Origin: Hyphomicrobiaceae bacterium
GTDB lineage: Bacteria > Pseudomonadota > Alphaproteobacteria > Rhizobiales > Hyphomicrobiaceae
Assembly: GCA_022844275.1 (NCBI GenBank)
Contig: JALHMB010000001.1
Coordinates: 682,001 to 746,000 of the forward strand
DNA length: 64,000 bases
Reading direction: 5' to 3'
Shown: positions 8,895 through 17,919 of the stretch, piece after piece
How the letters are laid out: every line of letters starts with the position of its first letter
How positions within the stretch are numbered: the first letter of the stretch is position 1
Program-made: the position numbers and the translations under genes
The notes under the pieces: generated by a model
Database searches by the model: none
Told to the model about the DNA's origin: nothing
Seen by the model: the letters and a program-made list of their open reading frames with translations, nothing else

Positions 8895-10079
8895 CTACTC
8901 GACCTTGGTGACGCCGATGACCTTCACCGGTCCACCCGGCGCCTTGGAAATCCACACCGGATACTTGTTGCAGCGATGATCCGTCTCCGAGCAGGAGATC
9001 GGTCCACCGTAAACATCGATCTTGAAGTCCTTGATACCTGCTAGCGCTGCGATCAGCTTCTCGCGCGTGAGGTCCGGCCCGGCGCGCTTGATGCCCTCGG
9101 TCAAAAACTGTGCAGAGCCGACACCAAACAGATTGAATACTGACAGCCTATCGCCGGGGAATTTCGCTTCAACCAGCTTGCGCCACTTGTCGACTTCGAC
9201 ATCGTCCGGGACGTGCTTCACCATCGATATGGTAACGAAGCGCGCTGTCGCACCTTGCACACCGACCTGCTCTTCGAAGGCTGCCGGATCGGCAATTCCA
9301 GATTGTCCGACCAGCAGCGGTTTGAAAGCCAGCTTCTGCGCATCGCGGAGGAAGATGGCGGCCGGCTTGGGAAACAGGACGATAATCACCGTATCGGCAC
9401 CCGCAGCCTTCAGGCGCAAGACCTGGGCCGTCGCATCATTCGCGTCGGGCGTCATCTCCTCGTCGGCAATCGGGGTGATGCCCTTCTTCTTGAATTCCTC
9501 CATGAGAGGCGTGTAGCGCGAGCGCCCCCATGCATCGCGCATCGAAACGACCGCGATTTTTTTGCCGCCCTGCTCGAGCGCGTAGGTGAGCTGAGCCTGG
9601 CTCTCGATGCTGGCGGTCAGAGCAGCGGTGAATATGTTGGGTGCGGTCGGAGTCGATACGCCATCGGCCACCGAGGCTACATTGACGAAGGGGATCTTCG
9701 CCTGCTCGATGTTGTCGCGAGCAGCCAGCGTCGCATTGCTGCATCCGCCGCCGATCAGCGCGAACACCTGATCTTGATGGATGAGCTTCTGCGTCGCGGC
9801 GATGGCAGATGCGGGATCACACCGATCGTCCTCTCGAATGAGAACCAGTTTACGGCCATTGATGCCTCCAGCGGCATTGATTTCGTCGAAGACGACCTCG
9901 ATGCCGTTCATTGCAATCTTGCCGTAAAGATATCCCGGTCCTGTCAAAGCACCGAAAGTGCCGATCTTGATCGTATCAGCCGTCAGCCCAGGCTGCTGGG
10001 CGAGCGACGGGCTGATGCCGCCAAGACAGAGGAGAGCTCCGGTTGCGAGCAACTTGGCCGCCAGCTTTCGATCAAACAT
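8895..10079 (-). CDS. Liv-type periplasmic amino acid/amide-binding protein
   Basis: Leu/Ile/Val-binding family receptor (Peripla_BP_6), 394 residues. A signal peptide (FDRKLAAKLLATGALLCLG, cleaved after ...PSLAQ) is followed by the family opening DTIKIGTFGALTGPGYLYGK. ATG 10079 is chosen over GTG 10082 because GAGG lies eight bases upstream. It is the first gene of the livKHMGF-like operon, so the promoter should lie within 10083-10470, in or beyond the CoA-transferase remnant. Its position beside acyl-CoA and hydantoinase genes suggests a carboxylate or amide ligand, but this is inference. Confidence 0.88.
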   Translation of the reverse strand: MFDRKLAAKLLATGALLCLGGISPSLAQQPGLTADTIKIGTFGALTGPGYLYGKIAMNGIEVVFDEINAAGGINGRKLVLIREDDRCDPASAIAATQKLIHQDQVFALIGGGCSNATLAARDNIEQAKIPFVNVASVADGVSTPTAPNIFTAALTASIESQAQLTYALEQGGKKIAVVSMRDAWGRSRYTPLMEEFKKKGITPIADEEMTPDANDATAQVLRLKAAGADTVIIVLFPKPAAIFLRDAQKLAFKPLLVGQSGIADPAAFEEQVGVQGATARFVTISMVKHVPDDVEVDKWRKLVEAKFPGDRLSVFNLFGVGSAQFLTEGIKRAGPDLTREKLIAALAGIKDFKIDVYGGPISCSETDHRCNKYPVWISKAPGGPVKVIGVTKVE

Positions 10080-10127
10080 CACATGTTCCTCGCTGTACGA
10101 TGCGAACTGCGTTCGAGATCCACACTG

Positions 10128-10475
10128 TTACGCAGCTTGCCGCTGCTGACTGCTTCTTGGATGCCGGCTTAGTTTCTGAGGCAGAGAAATCAGCGCGACC
10201 TTGCTTCTCGCTTCTGAACGAAAGTTCTCGATCAGGATAACAGCTCCGTCAACGAGCGCCCGGAACGAATGCCGAGCATCCGCTGCCTTAAGATCGAGCT
10301 GTAGGGAACGCGTGCTGCGGCTCAGCAGCGCAAATAGCGCGTGTACGCCGCCTTCTCCCGGACGCTTGATCGCAATGACGTCAGCATCGTGATCAACAGA
10401 CCGCACGGCGCAGCATGACCCGGGCGGAACGCTCGACAGATCGAGAACCGTCAGTTCTTCCAGCGCCCCTGGCAT
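10128..10475 (-). pseudogene. Decayed N-terminal fragment of a CaiB/BaiF CoA-transferase
   Basis: The frame reads LEELTVLDLSSVPPGSCCAV, then ADVIAIKRPGEGG, then RSTRSLQLDLKAADARHSFR and AVILIENFRSEARSK. These match, in order and spacing, the start of class III CoA-transferases: a V-L-D-L-S opening, the ADVI-KIE-PGEGD block, the NRNKRS-LDLK block and the V-ENFRPG block. Family members have about 400 residues and a catalytic Asp; here the frame stops after about 115 codons, and no continuation is seen before livK. Several conserved Gly/Asn positions are replaced and the middle is shortened. It is probably a relic of an acyl-CoA pathway related to the hydratase-like gene at 10583. Confidence 0.6.
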
Positions 10476-10503
10476 CGAGCATTCCCTGCATCTCGGTTTG
10501 GAT

Positions 10504-10530
10504 ATTGTACACAGAATGCAAATACTGCAT
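10504..10530. promoter_or_regulatory. Candidate GntR-type operator upstream of the hydratase operon
   Basis: ATTGTACACA at 10504-10513 differs by one base from the ATTGTGCACA core at 38215-38224 and resembles the ATTGTnnACAAT type of FCD GntR sites. It is followed at once by a perfect inverted repeat ATGCA-AATAC-TGCAT (10516-10530). It lies about 55-80 bases before the start at 10583. The GntR gene at 17166 in the same direction is a candidate binder. This is inference from pattern only. Confidence 0.35.
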
Positions 10531-10582
10531 AGTACGTTTTGTGGGCGTGTTGCCTCCCACGGCGTCACAAGGGTGCATCGAA

Positions 10583-11371
10583 TTGCGGGTTCCAAGTACG
10601 GATATCGTCGTGACTGTCGGCGCCAACAGCATCGCAGTCGTCACACTCAACCGCCCTGCGAAGCGCAACGCCATCAGCCTCGCCATGTGGCGGGATCTCG
10701 AGAGCATCTATAAAGATCTGGCGAGCCGCGACGTCCGAGCGGTCATTCTCGCTGGTGCCGGCGGCAACTTCTGTGCGGGCGCCGATATCTCAGAATTTCC
10801 CACGGTGCGCGCCGACGCCGACGCAGGTCGCATCTATGAAGCGGCAGCAGAAGCCGCAACCCTCGCCATACGCGACTTCCCGCGCCCGACCATCGCGGCC
10901 ATCTCTGGTTACGGCGTCGGCGGCGGTTGCGGCCTCGCATTGAGCTGTGATTTCCGCGTAGCAGATGCCTCGGCCCGAATGGGGATCCCAGCCGCGCGTC
11001 TCGGCATCGTCTACAGCGTGCTCGACTGCAAGCTCCTCTATCGCCAGGTGGGGCTGGCTCATGCAAAGCGCGTTCTGTTCTCCGGCAAGTACTTCGGTCT
11101 CGTCGACTGCGTGGATATGGGGCTCGTGGATATCCAAGCGGATGGCGATGCCCTGTCGGCCGCTCACGCCCTCGCCGAAGAACTCATCACGGGGGCACCG
11201 CTATCTCAGGAGGGCGCGAAGTTCATCCTCGAAGCCATCGACGCTGGCGAAGCCGCAACGCGCGAGGCGGAGATCACTGCGCTGATCGACCGTTCAATGA
11301 ACAGCGCCGACTACCGCGAGGGCGGGCAGGCCTTCATCGAAAAGCGCAAGCCCGTATTCGTTGGGCGGTAA
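10583..11371 (+). CDS. Enoyl-CoA hydratase/isomerase family protein
   Basis: Crotonase-fold enzyme acting on an acyl-CoA thioester, about 262 residues. Opening VVTLNRPAKRNAIS, oxyanion-hole segment GNFCAGADISEF, and GYGVGGGCGLALSCDFRVAD are classic. In the segment that normally reads PE..LG, carrying a catalytic Glu, this protein has GIPAARLGIVYS. It may therefore be an isomerase or other crotonase rather than a hydratase. The TTG at 10583 is chosen because AAGGGTG lies eight bases upstream and the next residues reach the fold directly; the longer frame from 10415 lacks family sequence. It is the first gene of a plus-strand run to about 18.8 kb. Confidence 0.8.
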   Translation: MRVPSTDIVVTVGANSIAVVTLNRPAKRNAISLAMWRDLESIYKDLASRDVRAVILAGAGGNFCAGADISEFPTVRADADAGRIYEAAAEAATLAIRDFPRPTIAAISGYGVGGGCGLALSCDFRVADASARMGIPAARLGIVYSVLDCKLLYRQVGLAHAKRVLFSGKYFGLVDCVDMGLVDIQADGDALSAAHALAEELITGAPLSQEGAKFILEAIDAGEAATREAEITALIDRSMNSADYREGGQAFIEKRKPVFVGR

Positions 11372-11389
11372 TTCAAAGGAACACTTGGT

Positions 11390-13408
11390 ATGGCTTGGTT
11401 GGGTGTCGACGTCGGCGGGACATTCACGGATCTCGTGCTGTTCGATCAAGAAGCCGGCCGGCTCGAGGTCATAAAGACACCGTCGACGCCGAAAAATCAG
11501 GCTGATGGCATTCTGACGGGGATCGGAAAGCTGGGTATCGCGGCTTCCAGCCTACAGCGCTTCGCCCACGGCACCACTGTCGCAACGAACACCGCTCTGG
11601 AGCGCAACGGCTCCAAAATGGTCGTCCTGGTGACGCGCGGCCACAAGGATGTGCTGGTGGTCGGTCGCGGCAATCGCATGGCGATGTACAATATAAAGGC
11701 GCCGCCCCTTCAGCCGCTCATCCCACGTTCCCGCTGCATCGAGATCGATGAGCGTCTGCGCGTCGATGGCTCAGTATTGCGACCACTCGACGAGGCCCAA
11801 GTCGAGGCCGTCGCCGAGCAACTGGCCAATGATGGCGTCGAAGCCGTGGCCATCTGCTTTCTTCATGCTTACGCCAATCGCGACCATGAGCGTCGATGTG
11901 CCGAGATAATCTCTCGCAGACTTCCACAGTCGACCGTCACGTACTCGGCCGAGGTTCTCCCCGAGTACCGCGAGTACGAACGCTTCTCGACCACCGCGCT
12001 GAATGCCTACGTAGCGCCGCGCATGCGCAGTTATCTCGGCACCCTGCGCGGGAGGCTCAGCGAAGCGGGCATGACGTCTTCGCTCGCCATTATGACGTCG
12101 AATGGCGGCTCTCTGCCCGCGACGCGCGTGGAGGAGCTACCTGTCCTTTCCATGCTGTCCGGCCCAGCCGCTGGTGTCATCGCAGCCAGCCACATCGGTC
12201 GCGCCGCAGGATTCCCCTCTCTGATAACCTGCGACATGGGTGGCACGTCCTCGGACGTCTGCCTCCTGCGTGATGGCGACTATGGCATGACGACCGAGGG
12301 CCGCGTCGGCGCCTTCCCGGTAAAGATCCGACAAATCGACATCCATTCCATTGCCACGGCCGGCGGAAGCATCGCCAGTCTCGGGACTGGTGGCTTCCTG
12401 TCCGTCGGGCCGCGCTCTGCCGGCAGCTTTCCGGGGCCTGCGTGCTACGGCCGCGGCGGCACCGAGGCCACGGTCACCGACGCCAATGTCGTCCTTGGCC
12501 GGCTTGGTATCGAGCGGCCACTCGGTGGGCAGATCGTGCTCGATCGCGCAGCCTCCCTCGCTGTCGTGACGCGACTGGGCGAACAGCTCAATCTCAGTCC
12601 GCAGGCCATGGCCGAGGGCATACTGCGCATTGCGACGGTATCGCTGGCCGGTGCCATCAAGGAAATATCCGTCATGCGCGGCATTGATCCGCGTGACTTC
12701 GCTCTGCTTCCCTTCGGCGGCGGAGGCGCACTGCACGCTGCCGATGTCGCCGACGAGCTCGGCATGAAAACCATTCTGGTTCCCCCCTTCCCGGGCAACT
12801 TCTCGGCTCTCGGGCTGCTCATTGCGGACTTCAGGCGCGATCTCGTACGTACGCGCGTTTCGACCACGAGCACGACAACGATCTCCGACGTACGCGATGC
12901 CCTACAAGCACTCCTTCAGGACGCCGACGTCGAGTTGTCAAATGCCGGTTACGGCCCTGATCGCCGCCGCTCTGCAGCAAGTCTGGATATGCGCTACGCT
13001 GGGCAATCCTTCGAGTTATCCGTAGCCATAGTGCTTGACACCGCCGAGATGAGAAGCATCGAAGAGGCCTTCGAGAAGGTCTACACGGCGCGCTATGGCG
13101 GCACGATGCAGGCTGAGATCGAGATCGTCAGCTACCGTATTGCAGCCTGGGGCCTTTCGGAAAAACCAACGCTGCCGAGCATCGATGATGAGGGGCGCTC
13201 GCGGGAGGCAGCGGCTGTGCGCGTCTCCCCTATCGTTTTCGGCGGCGACACCCACGACACGCCCATCTTCAATCGGGATCTACTGCCACTTGGCGATCCA
13301 ATATCCGGCCCCGCTGTCATCGAGGAGGCCGGCTCATCGACAATTGTTCCCCCCGATTGGAATGTCTCACTCGATAGCACCGGCTGCCTCATCATGCGGC
13401 GAAACTGA
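11390..13408 (+). CDS. hyuA: Hydantoinase/oxoprolinase family protein, subunit A (HyuA type)
   Basis: ATP-dependent amidohydrolase or carboxylase subunit, 672 residues. The N-terminal ASKHA-type nucleotide-binding motif GVDVGGTFTDLVLFD, the segment HGTTVATNTALERNG (~60-75), and the second phosphate loop DMGGTSSDVCLL (~283) are intact. Relatives include N-methylhydantoinase A, 5-oxoprolinase, and subunits of acetone and acetophenone carboxylase. It is paired with the B subunit starting 11 bases downstream, as in all these systems. The reaction probably couples ATP hydrolysis to opening of a lactam/imide ring or to carboxylation; substrate unknown. It resembles the minus-strand HyuA at 21949 but is clearly a separate paralogue. 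Confidence 0.88.
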   Translation: MAWLGVDVGGTFTDLVLFDQEAGRLEVIKTPSTPKNQADGILTGIGKLGIAASSLQRFAHGTTVATNTALERNGSKMVVLVTRGHKDVLVVGRGNRMAMYNIKAPPLQPLIPRSRCIEIDERLRVDGSVLRPLDEAQVEAVAEQLANDGVEAVAICFLHAYANRDHERRCAEIISRRLPQSTVTYSAEVLPEYREYERFSTTALNAYVAPRMRSYLGTLRGRLSEAGMTSSLAIMTSNGGSLPATRVEELPVLSMLSGPAAGVIAASHIGRAAGFPSLITCDMGGTSSDVCLLRDGDYGMTTEGRVGAFPVKIRQIDIHSIATAGGSIASLGTGGFLSVGPRSAGSFPGPACYGRGGTEATVTDANVVLGRLGIERPLGGQIVLDRAASLAVVTRLGEQLNLSPQAMAEGILRIATVSLAGAIKEISVMRGIDPRDFALLPFGGGGALHAADVADELGMKTILVPPFPGNFSALGLLIADFRRDLVRTRVSTTSTTTISDVRDALQALLQDADVELSNAGYGPDRRRSAASLDMRYAGQSFELSVAIVLDTAEMRSIEEAFEKVYTARYGGTMQAEIEIVSYRIAAWGLSEKPTLPSIDDEGRSREAAAVRVSPIVFGGDTHDTPIFNRDLLPLGDPISGPAVIEEAGSSTIVPPDWNVSLDSTGCLIMRRN

Positions 13409-13419
13409 GGAACAAGCTC

Positions 13420-15474
13420 GTGGCCATCGACCCCATTACCCTCGAAGTTCTGACGCAGGCCTTGATCTCGACCGTCCGCGAGATGCGCGCAACTGTATGC
13501 CGCACGGCTAGTTCCGTCGCGATCTACGATGCGAAGGATTTCTCGTGCGGCCTCTTTGCGCCGGATAGCCAGGTCGTCGCTCAGTCGGAGGACATCGGCT
13601 CGCATGTTGTACCGCTACCCTGGTCGGTCCGCACCGCCATGGAGAAGCTCGGCGCAACGCTGCAGCCGGGGGACGTCATACTCGCCAACGATCCATACAC
13701 AGGCGGCACGCACCTCAATGACGTCACGGTCATCTACCCTGTGTTTCAAGGCGACAAGCTGATTTTCTTTCCTGCGGTGCGCGCACACTGGGCTGATGTC
13801 GGCGGCATGGTTCCAGGGAGCATGTCGGGCAAGGCTACGGAGATCTATCAGGAAGGCATTCGCATCCCACCCATCAAGATCATCGAAGGTGGGCGTGTGA
13901 ATGAAGCAGCGCAGGAGCTGCTTCTCGCGAACATGCGCGTGCCCGAAGAGCGGCTCGGAGATCTGAATGCGAGTTTCGCCGCCTGTCGCGTTGCCGAGAA
14001 GCGCATCCACGAGATCTGCGCACGCTACGGCATTGATCAGCTTCTCGAAGCCGTTCGCCTGGATCTCGACCGTGCTGAAGCGCGCATGCGGGCCTGCATC
14101 TCCGCACTTCCCGACGGCACATTCTTCTACGAGGACTATCTCGAAACATTCATGGGAGGAAAGTTCGAACCCCTCCTCATGCAGCTCGCCCTCACGATCG
14201 ACGGCGATCGCATGATCGCGGACTTCACTGGAACAGCCCCACAGGTGCCGTTTCCAGTAAACTCAACGGCCTCTGTTTCGGCTGCATCGGTCTTCATCAC
14301 TGTGAAATCCGTCTTCGATCCGCAAGCGCCGCTCAACCAGGGCTCGTTCCGCCCTATCGAGGTGATTGCGCCACCGGGTACCATTGTCAACGTCCAGCGC
14401 CCAGCGCCCGCCGGTTCACACGGCGAGATACGCAAGCGCGTGATTGCCACGATGGTCGGCGCGCTCTCGCAGGTCGTGCCCGATCGCGTCGCCGGCGATA
14501 CTTGCCGGACCTCGTTCCACAATCTCCTCGGCGGCCTCGATACACGCACAGGCCGGGAGTGGGTGCACTACGAATGGTCCGCCGGAGGCAACGGCGGATT
14601 TGCAGAGAACGATGGACCAAGCGCGATGGCCCCCATCGACTGGGGCGATCTCGTAACTGTTCAATCCTCGGAAGTGCTCGAGCTGCGGATGCCCCTGCTT
14701 GTCGAGACGTCGCGCCTCGCCACCGACTCCGGCGGCGCAGGACGCAACCGCGGGGGGCTTTCCATGCAGCGCACTCTACGCGTGCTGGCGCCGGATACGC
14801 GCTACTCGCTTCTCTCTGATGGTGCGATCGTTCCGGCATTCGGCGTGCTCGGCGGCCTTGCGGGGTTTCCCGTCGGCTCCTGGATCGATCGCGAGGGAGA
14901 GGTCGAGAACTTCGACACGCCAGGCAAAGTCGCAGGCCATCCAGTGGAGCTGGGAGCCGCCGTTGTCATTCGTTCCGCGGGAGGTGGTGGCTACGGGGAT
15001 CCCACCGAGCGTGATCCCGCACGCGTCGCCGAGGATGTTCGCGAGGGTTATGTCTCGAACGCCGCAGCACATCAGCTCTATGGCGTCGTGCTCGACAAGG
15101 CAGGTGAACCCGACGCAGAGGCAACTGCGGCGCTGCGCAAGCGTCTGAAAGAAAGTCGCTTCAAGCTCGTAGCCGTTGACGATGCTTCGAGCTTCGAAGC
15201 CGGCAGCGTCAGTCGTCGGCGCATTGCCCGCATCAATCCCGCGGATGCCATCGAGGCGCGGCTCAACGAAGATGATGTGATCGAGATGGATGCGCGCAAG
15301 GCTGCGCCGCTTCGAGCTTGGTTGCGCATAGATCCCAAAGTCGTACGCGGCACACTGCCGATCGATGCGCATGGACTGATCATACTCAAAAGCCGGCTTG
15401 GTGATGAGCTGGAGCTCCGCGCCGTGCTGACGTCGGTACACCCACGTGCCGTCCTCGCGACAGCAGCGGAGTAG
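13420..15474 (+). CDS. hyuB: Hydantoinase B/oxoprolinase family protein with C-terminal extension
   Basis: Partner of the A subunit, 684 residues from a GTG at 13420. Hydantoinase B features include PITLEVLTQALISTVREMR at the start, the ANDPYTGGTHLNDVT block (~88-102), metal-site-like HWADVGG (~123), and a Gly-rich end (AGGGGYGDPTERDPARVAEDV, near 520-540). The family normally ends soon after that block, as the paralogue at 20228 does (574 residues). This protein continues about 110 residues further with a charged, probably beta-rich segment (VSRRRIARINPADAIEARL to VHPRAVL) that I do not recognise. It is co-transcribed with hyuA and with the epimerase starting three bases downstream. Confidence 0.87.
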   Translation: MAIDPITLEVLTQALISTVREMRATVCRTASSVAIYDAKDFSCGLFAPDSQVVAQSEDIGSHVVPLPWSVRTAMEKLGATLQPGDVILANDPYTGGTHLNDVTVIYPVFQGDKLIFFPAVRAHWADVGGMVPGSMSGKATEIYQEGIRIPPIKIIEGGRVNEAAQELLLANMRVPEERLGDLNASFAACRVAEKRIHEICARYGIDQLLEAVRLDLDRAEARMRACISALPDGTFFYEDYLETFMGGKFEPLLMQLALTIDGDRMIADFTGTAPQVPFPVNSTASVSAASVFITVKSVFDPQAPLNQGSFRPIEVIAPPGTIVNVQRPAPAGSHGEIRKRVIATMVGALSQVVPDRVAGDTCRTSFHNLLGGLDTRTGREWVHYEWSAGGNGGFAENDGPSAMAPIDWGDLVTVQSSEVLELRMPLLVETSRLATDSGGAGRNRGGLSMQRTLRVLAPDTRYSLLSDGAIVPAFGVLGGLAGFPVGSWIDREGEVENFDTPGKVAGHPVELGAAVVIRSAGGGGYGDPTERDPARVAEDVREGYVSNAAAHQLYGVVLDKAGEPDAEATAALRKRLKESRFKLVAVDDASSFEAGSVSRRRIARINPADAIEARLNEDDVIEMDARKAAPLRAWLRIDPKVVRGTLPIDAHGLIILKSRLGDELELRAVLTSVHPRAVLATAAE

Positions 15475-15476
15475 CA

Positions 15477-16394
15477 ATGGGCGCGGTACTCGTCACTGGT
15501 GTCTCAGGGATGATCGGCCGAGCCGTCGTCGAGCGCCTCGTGCGCGAAAGGCGCTCTGTCGTCGCCATGGATCGCGCCATTCCTGCGGGCCTTCCTGTGC
15601 CCGCCTTGGTGCAAGAGCTGCCCGACGCCAATAAATGGTACGAGGCCATAGTCAAATACGACGTGACGCATGTCGTGCACGCCGGCAGCATCTCCGGTCC
15701 CATGGTGCTCGAAGGAGCGCCGCGGCGCCTGGCGGACATCAATCTGGTCGGCTTCTTGGATCTCCTCGAGGCGGCGCGCATCCATAAACTGACCCGAATT
15801 GTCTGGTTCTCGTCAGTCATGGCCTATGGCGAGCGCGCCGACCTCTCGCCTGTGCCGGAGGACACGCCCCTACAGCCCACAACCGTCTACGGCGCGACAA
15901 AGGCCGCGGGAGAAGCACTACTGCGAGCTTATCGCGCGGAATACGGCTTGGACGGCGTCGCCTTGCGCGTAGCCTCCTGCTATGGGCCGGGGCGCACGAC
16001 ATCGTGTCTCATTCGACGTCTCGTCGAGGATGGCCTCGCAGGTCGCACGACTCCAGTGCGCGAGAACGCTCGCCATACGCGCCAGCATATTTTTATCGAT
16101 GACGTGGTCGCGGCGACGTTTGCCGCACTCGACGCTCCCGAGCCCCTGCCGCAAGTTGCTTATAATATCGGCCCGGGCAGGTCGCAGTCGCTCGACGAGA
16201 TCGTCGCCGAAGTCCGCAAAGCCGTACCTTTTGCTGCGTTGACCGTGCGCGATGACGGCTTTGCCTGGAATACATTCGGCCTCGGCCCCATCACAATCAG
16301 CGCAGCACGTCAGGACCTCGGCTTCGAGCCGGCAACGGGCATCGCCGCGGGGGCCGAAGCGACGCGGCGATGGCTGGCGGAGCGTATCCCATGA
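15477..16394 (+). CDS. NAD-dependent epimerase/dehydratase family protein
   Basis: Extended short-chain dehydrogenase, 305 residues. The NAD-binding GVSGMIGRAVVERL (~6-19), HAGSISGP, WFSSVMAYGE, and active-site YGATKAAGE (Tyr-x-x-x-Lys, ~140-148) are all present, as is HIFIDDVVAA for the substrate domain. It acts on a sugar-nucleotide or a hydroxy-acid type substrate in the cytoplasm. Its start at 15477 follows the hyuB stop by two bases, and its stop overlaps the next gene, so it belongs to the catabolic operon. The precise reaction is unknown. Confidence 0.85.
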   Translation: MGAVLVTGVSGMIGRAVVERLVRERRSVVAMDRAIPAGLPVPALVQELPDANKWYEAIVKYDVTHVVHAGSISGPMVLEGAPRRLADINLVGFLDLLEAARIHKLTRIVWFSSVMAYGERADLSPVPEDTPLQPTTVYGATKAAGEALLRAYRAEYGLDGVALRVASCYGPGRTTSCLIRRLVEDGLAGRTTPVRENARHTRQHIFIDDVVAATFAALDAPEPLPQVAYNIGPGRSQSLDEIVAEVRKAVPFAALTVRDDGFAWNTFGLGPITISAARQDLGFEPATGIAAGAEATRRWLAERIP

Positions 16395-17134
16395 GCAAGC
16401 TCACGCAGGATCTGGACTTCTCTGGTCGCAGGGTCCTCGTGACCGGTGCTGCCAACGGATTTGGCGAGGCGATCGCAGAGTTGTTTGCGGCCCACGGCGC
16501 CACGCTCGTATTGGCGGATCGCGAAGCCGATGCTCTCAGCGAGGTAGCAGCGCGGCTCGGCGCGACGGCACACGTTTACGATCAATCGGACATCGCTTCG
16601 ATTGACGCATTGGCCGCTACGGCAGGCGACATTGATGTGCTGATCAACAACGCAGGCATTCTCATTGCGAAGCCGCTGCTCGAAACATCGATCGAAGAGA
16701 TACGCCAGCTCGTCGACGTCGATTTTGTCGGCGGGGTGCGTCTCATTCAGCTCATCGGGCGGGGGATGGTCGAGCGCCGCCGCGGCGTGGTGCTTTCGAT
16801 CGGCTCGCAAACGGCCTTCTGTGGTGGGGAGAACCGCAGCATTTATGCCGCCAGCAAGGCAGCCATTTCGCAAGTCACGCGATCCGTTTCCGTCGAGTGG
16901 GGACCGTTCGGCGTGCGCGTTCTATGCCTCGCGCCGGGCCGCTCCATCACGCGAATGACACAGGAAACGGCGAGCCCAGGATACACGGGCGATCGCGGCC
17001 TGTCGCGCGTGCCCCTCGGTCGATGGGGCACGACAGCCGAGATCGCAAAGATGGTACTATTTCTGACGTCCGACGCTGCATCCTACGTTACAGGAGAAAC
17101 AGTCATCGCTGATGGTGGGTTTGTCCTCGGATAA
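16391..17134 (+). CDS. Short-chain dehydrogenase/reductase (SDR)
   Basis: Classical SDR oxidoreductase, about 247 residues. It has the cofactor motif VTGAANGFGEAIAELF (~17-32), an acidic residue after beta-2 (VLADREAD) favouring NAD(H), NNAG (~86), and catalytic Ser with YAASKAA (Tyr-x-x-x-Lys, ~154-160). The ATG at 16391 overlaps the epimerase stop in an ATGA arrangement and is preferred to the upstream frame extension at 16370. It probably oxidises a hydroxyl intermediate of the pathway. It ends in YVTGETVIADGGFVLG, the usual SDR terminus. Confidence 0.88.
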   Translation: MSKLTQDLDFSGRRVLVTGAANGFGEAIAELFAAHGATLVLADREADALSEVAARLGATAHVYDQSDIASIDALAATAGDIDVLINNAGILIAKPLLETSIEEIRQLVDVDFVGGVRLIQLIGRGMVERRRGVVLSIGSQTAFCGGENRSIYAASKAAISQVTRSVSVEWGPFGVRVLCLAPGRSITRMTQETASPGYTGDRGLSRVPLGRWGTTAEIAKMVLFLTSDAASYVTGETVIADGGFVLG

Positions 17135-17165
17135 AGCCCCCCCAATTCATGGAACTTGAGTCTCT

Positions 17166-17891
17166 ATGACTGCACCACGAACGTCCTTCAAGCTTCCGAC
17201 CGGCATCGGTACCGAGGTGGCGCGCGCATTCTCGGACTACATCGTGTTTCTGAAGTGGGAGCCCGGGAAAAGGCTCATCGAGGAGAACCTCTGCGCCGAG
17301 TTCGGCGTCAGCCGCTCTCCCGTGCGCGAAGCCTTCCACATATTGGAAGCGGATGGTTTGATCGTTCGAACGGCACGACGAGGTGTCCGCGTAACACCAA
17401 TGAGCCAGCAGGATCTTGCGGAGGTCTACAAGTGCCGCGCGGCCCTGGCAGGGCTCGCAGCAGGTGAAGCCGCGAAAGTGGCCGACGATGCCACGCTGGC
17501 ACAGCTTCAGGCGCTGTGGTCGAAGATGAGCAGTGCCATGGCGGCGGGCAAGGTTATGCCCTTCTTCAATCACAACGTCGCGTTTACGCGCGGTCTCTAC
17601 GCCGCCTCCGCTAATGTCACGCTGATACGCGTCATTGCCGGCCTCGAGAAACAAGCGTTGCGATATCGCTACTTCGCCCACCGGCATTCGCGGGAAATGC
17701 TCGAGGTATCACTCAAGGGACATGGTGATGTTCTCGAGGCGCTTCTCACGCGCAAGTCTGCTCTTGCGCAGCGGCGCGCCAACCAGCTCATGAACGACAC
17801 TCACGAAGTGATTTCACGCATTCTAGCCGCAAGCGATCTCTCCGGAGCTTTGGGACCGGCAGACGCTCTCGCGGACGCGGATGAGGAATGA
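17166..17891 (+). CDS. GntR family transcriptional regulator, FCD subfamily
   Basis: Regulator of 241 residues. The N-terminal winged HTH (CAEFGVSRSPVREAFHILEADGLI, ~43-66) is followed by an all-helical FCD ligand-binding domain (LAEVYKCRAALAGLAAGEAAK onward). Such proteins usually repress a catabolic operon until an organic acid binds. It sits inside the plus-strand operon between the SDR and the hydrolase, suggesting local control; the site at 10504-10530 is a candidate target. The last ~20 residues are acidic (ADALADADEE). Confidence 0.88.
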   Translation: MTAPRTSFKLPTGIGTEVARAFSDYIVFLKWEPGKRLIEENLCAEFGVSRSPVREAFHILEADGLIVRTARRGVRVTPMSQQDLAEVYKCRAALAGLAAGEAAKVADDATLAQLQALWSKMSSAMAAGKVMPFFNHNVAFTRGLYAASANVTLIRVIAGLEKQALRYRYFAHRHSREMLEVSLKGHGDVLEALLTRKSALAQRRANQLMNDTHEVISRILAASDLSGALGPADALADADEE

Positions 17892-17919
17892 GACCTACTA
17901 GGACGAGGAGCACCTAACA

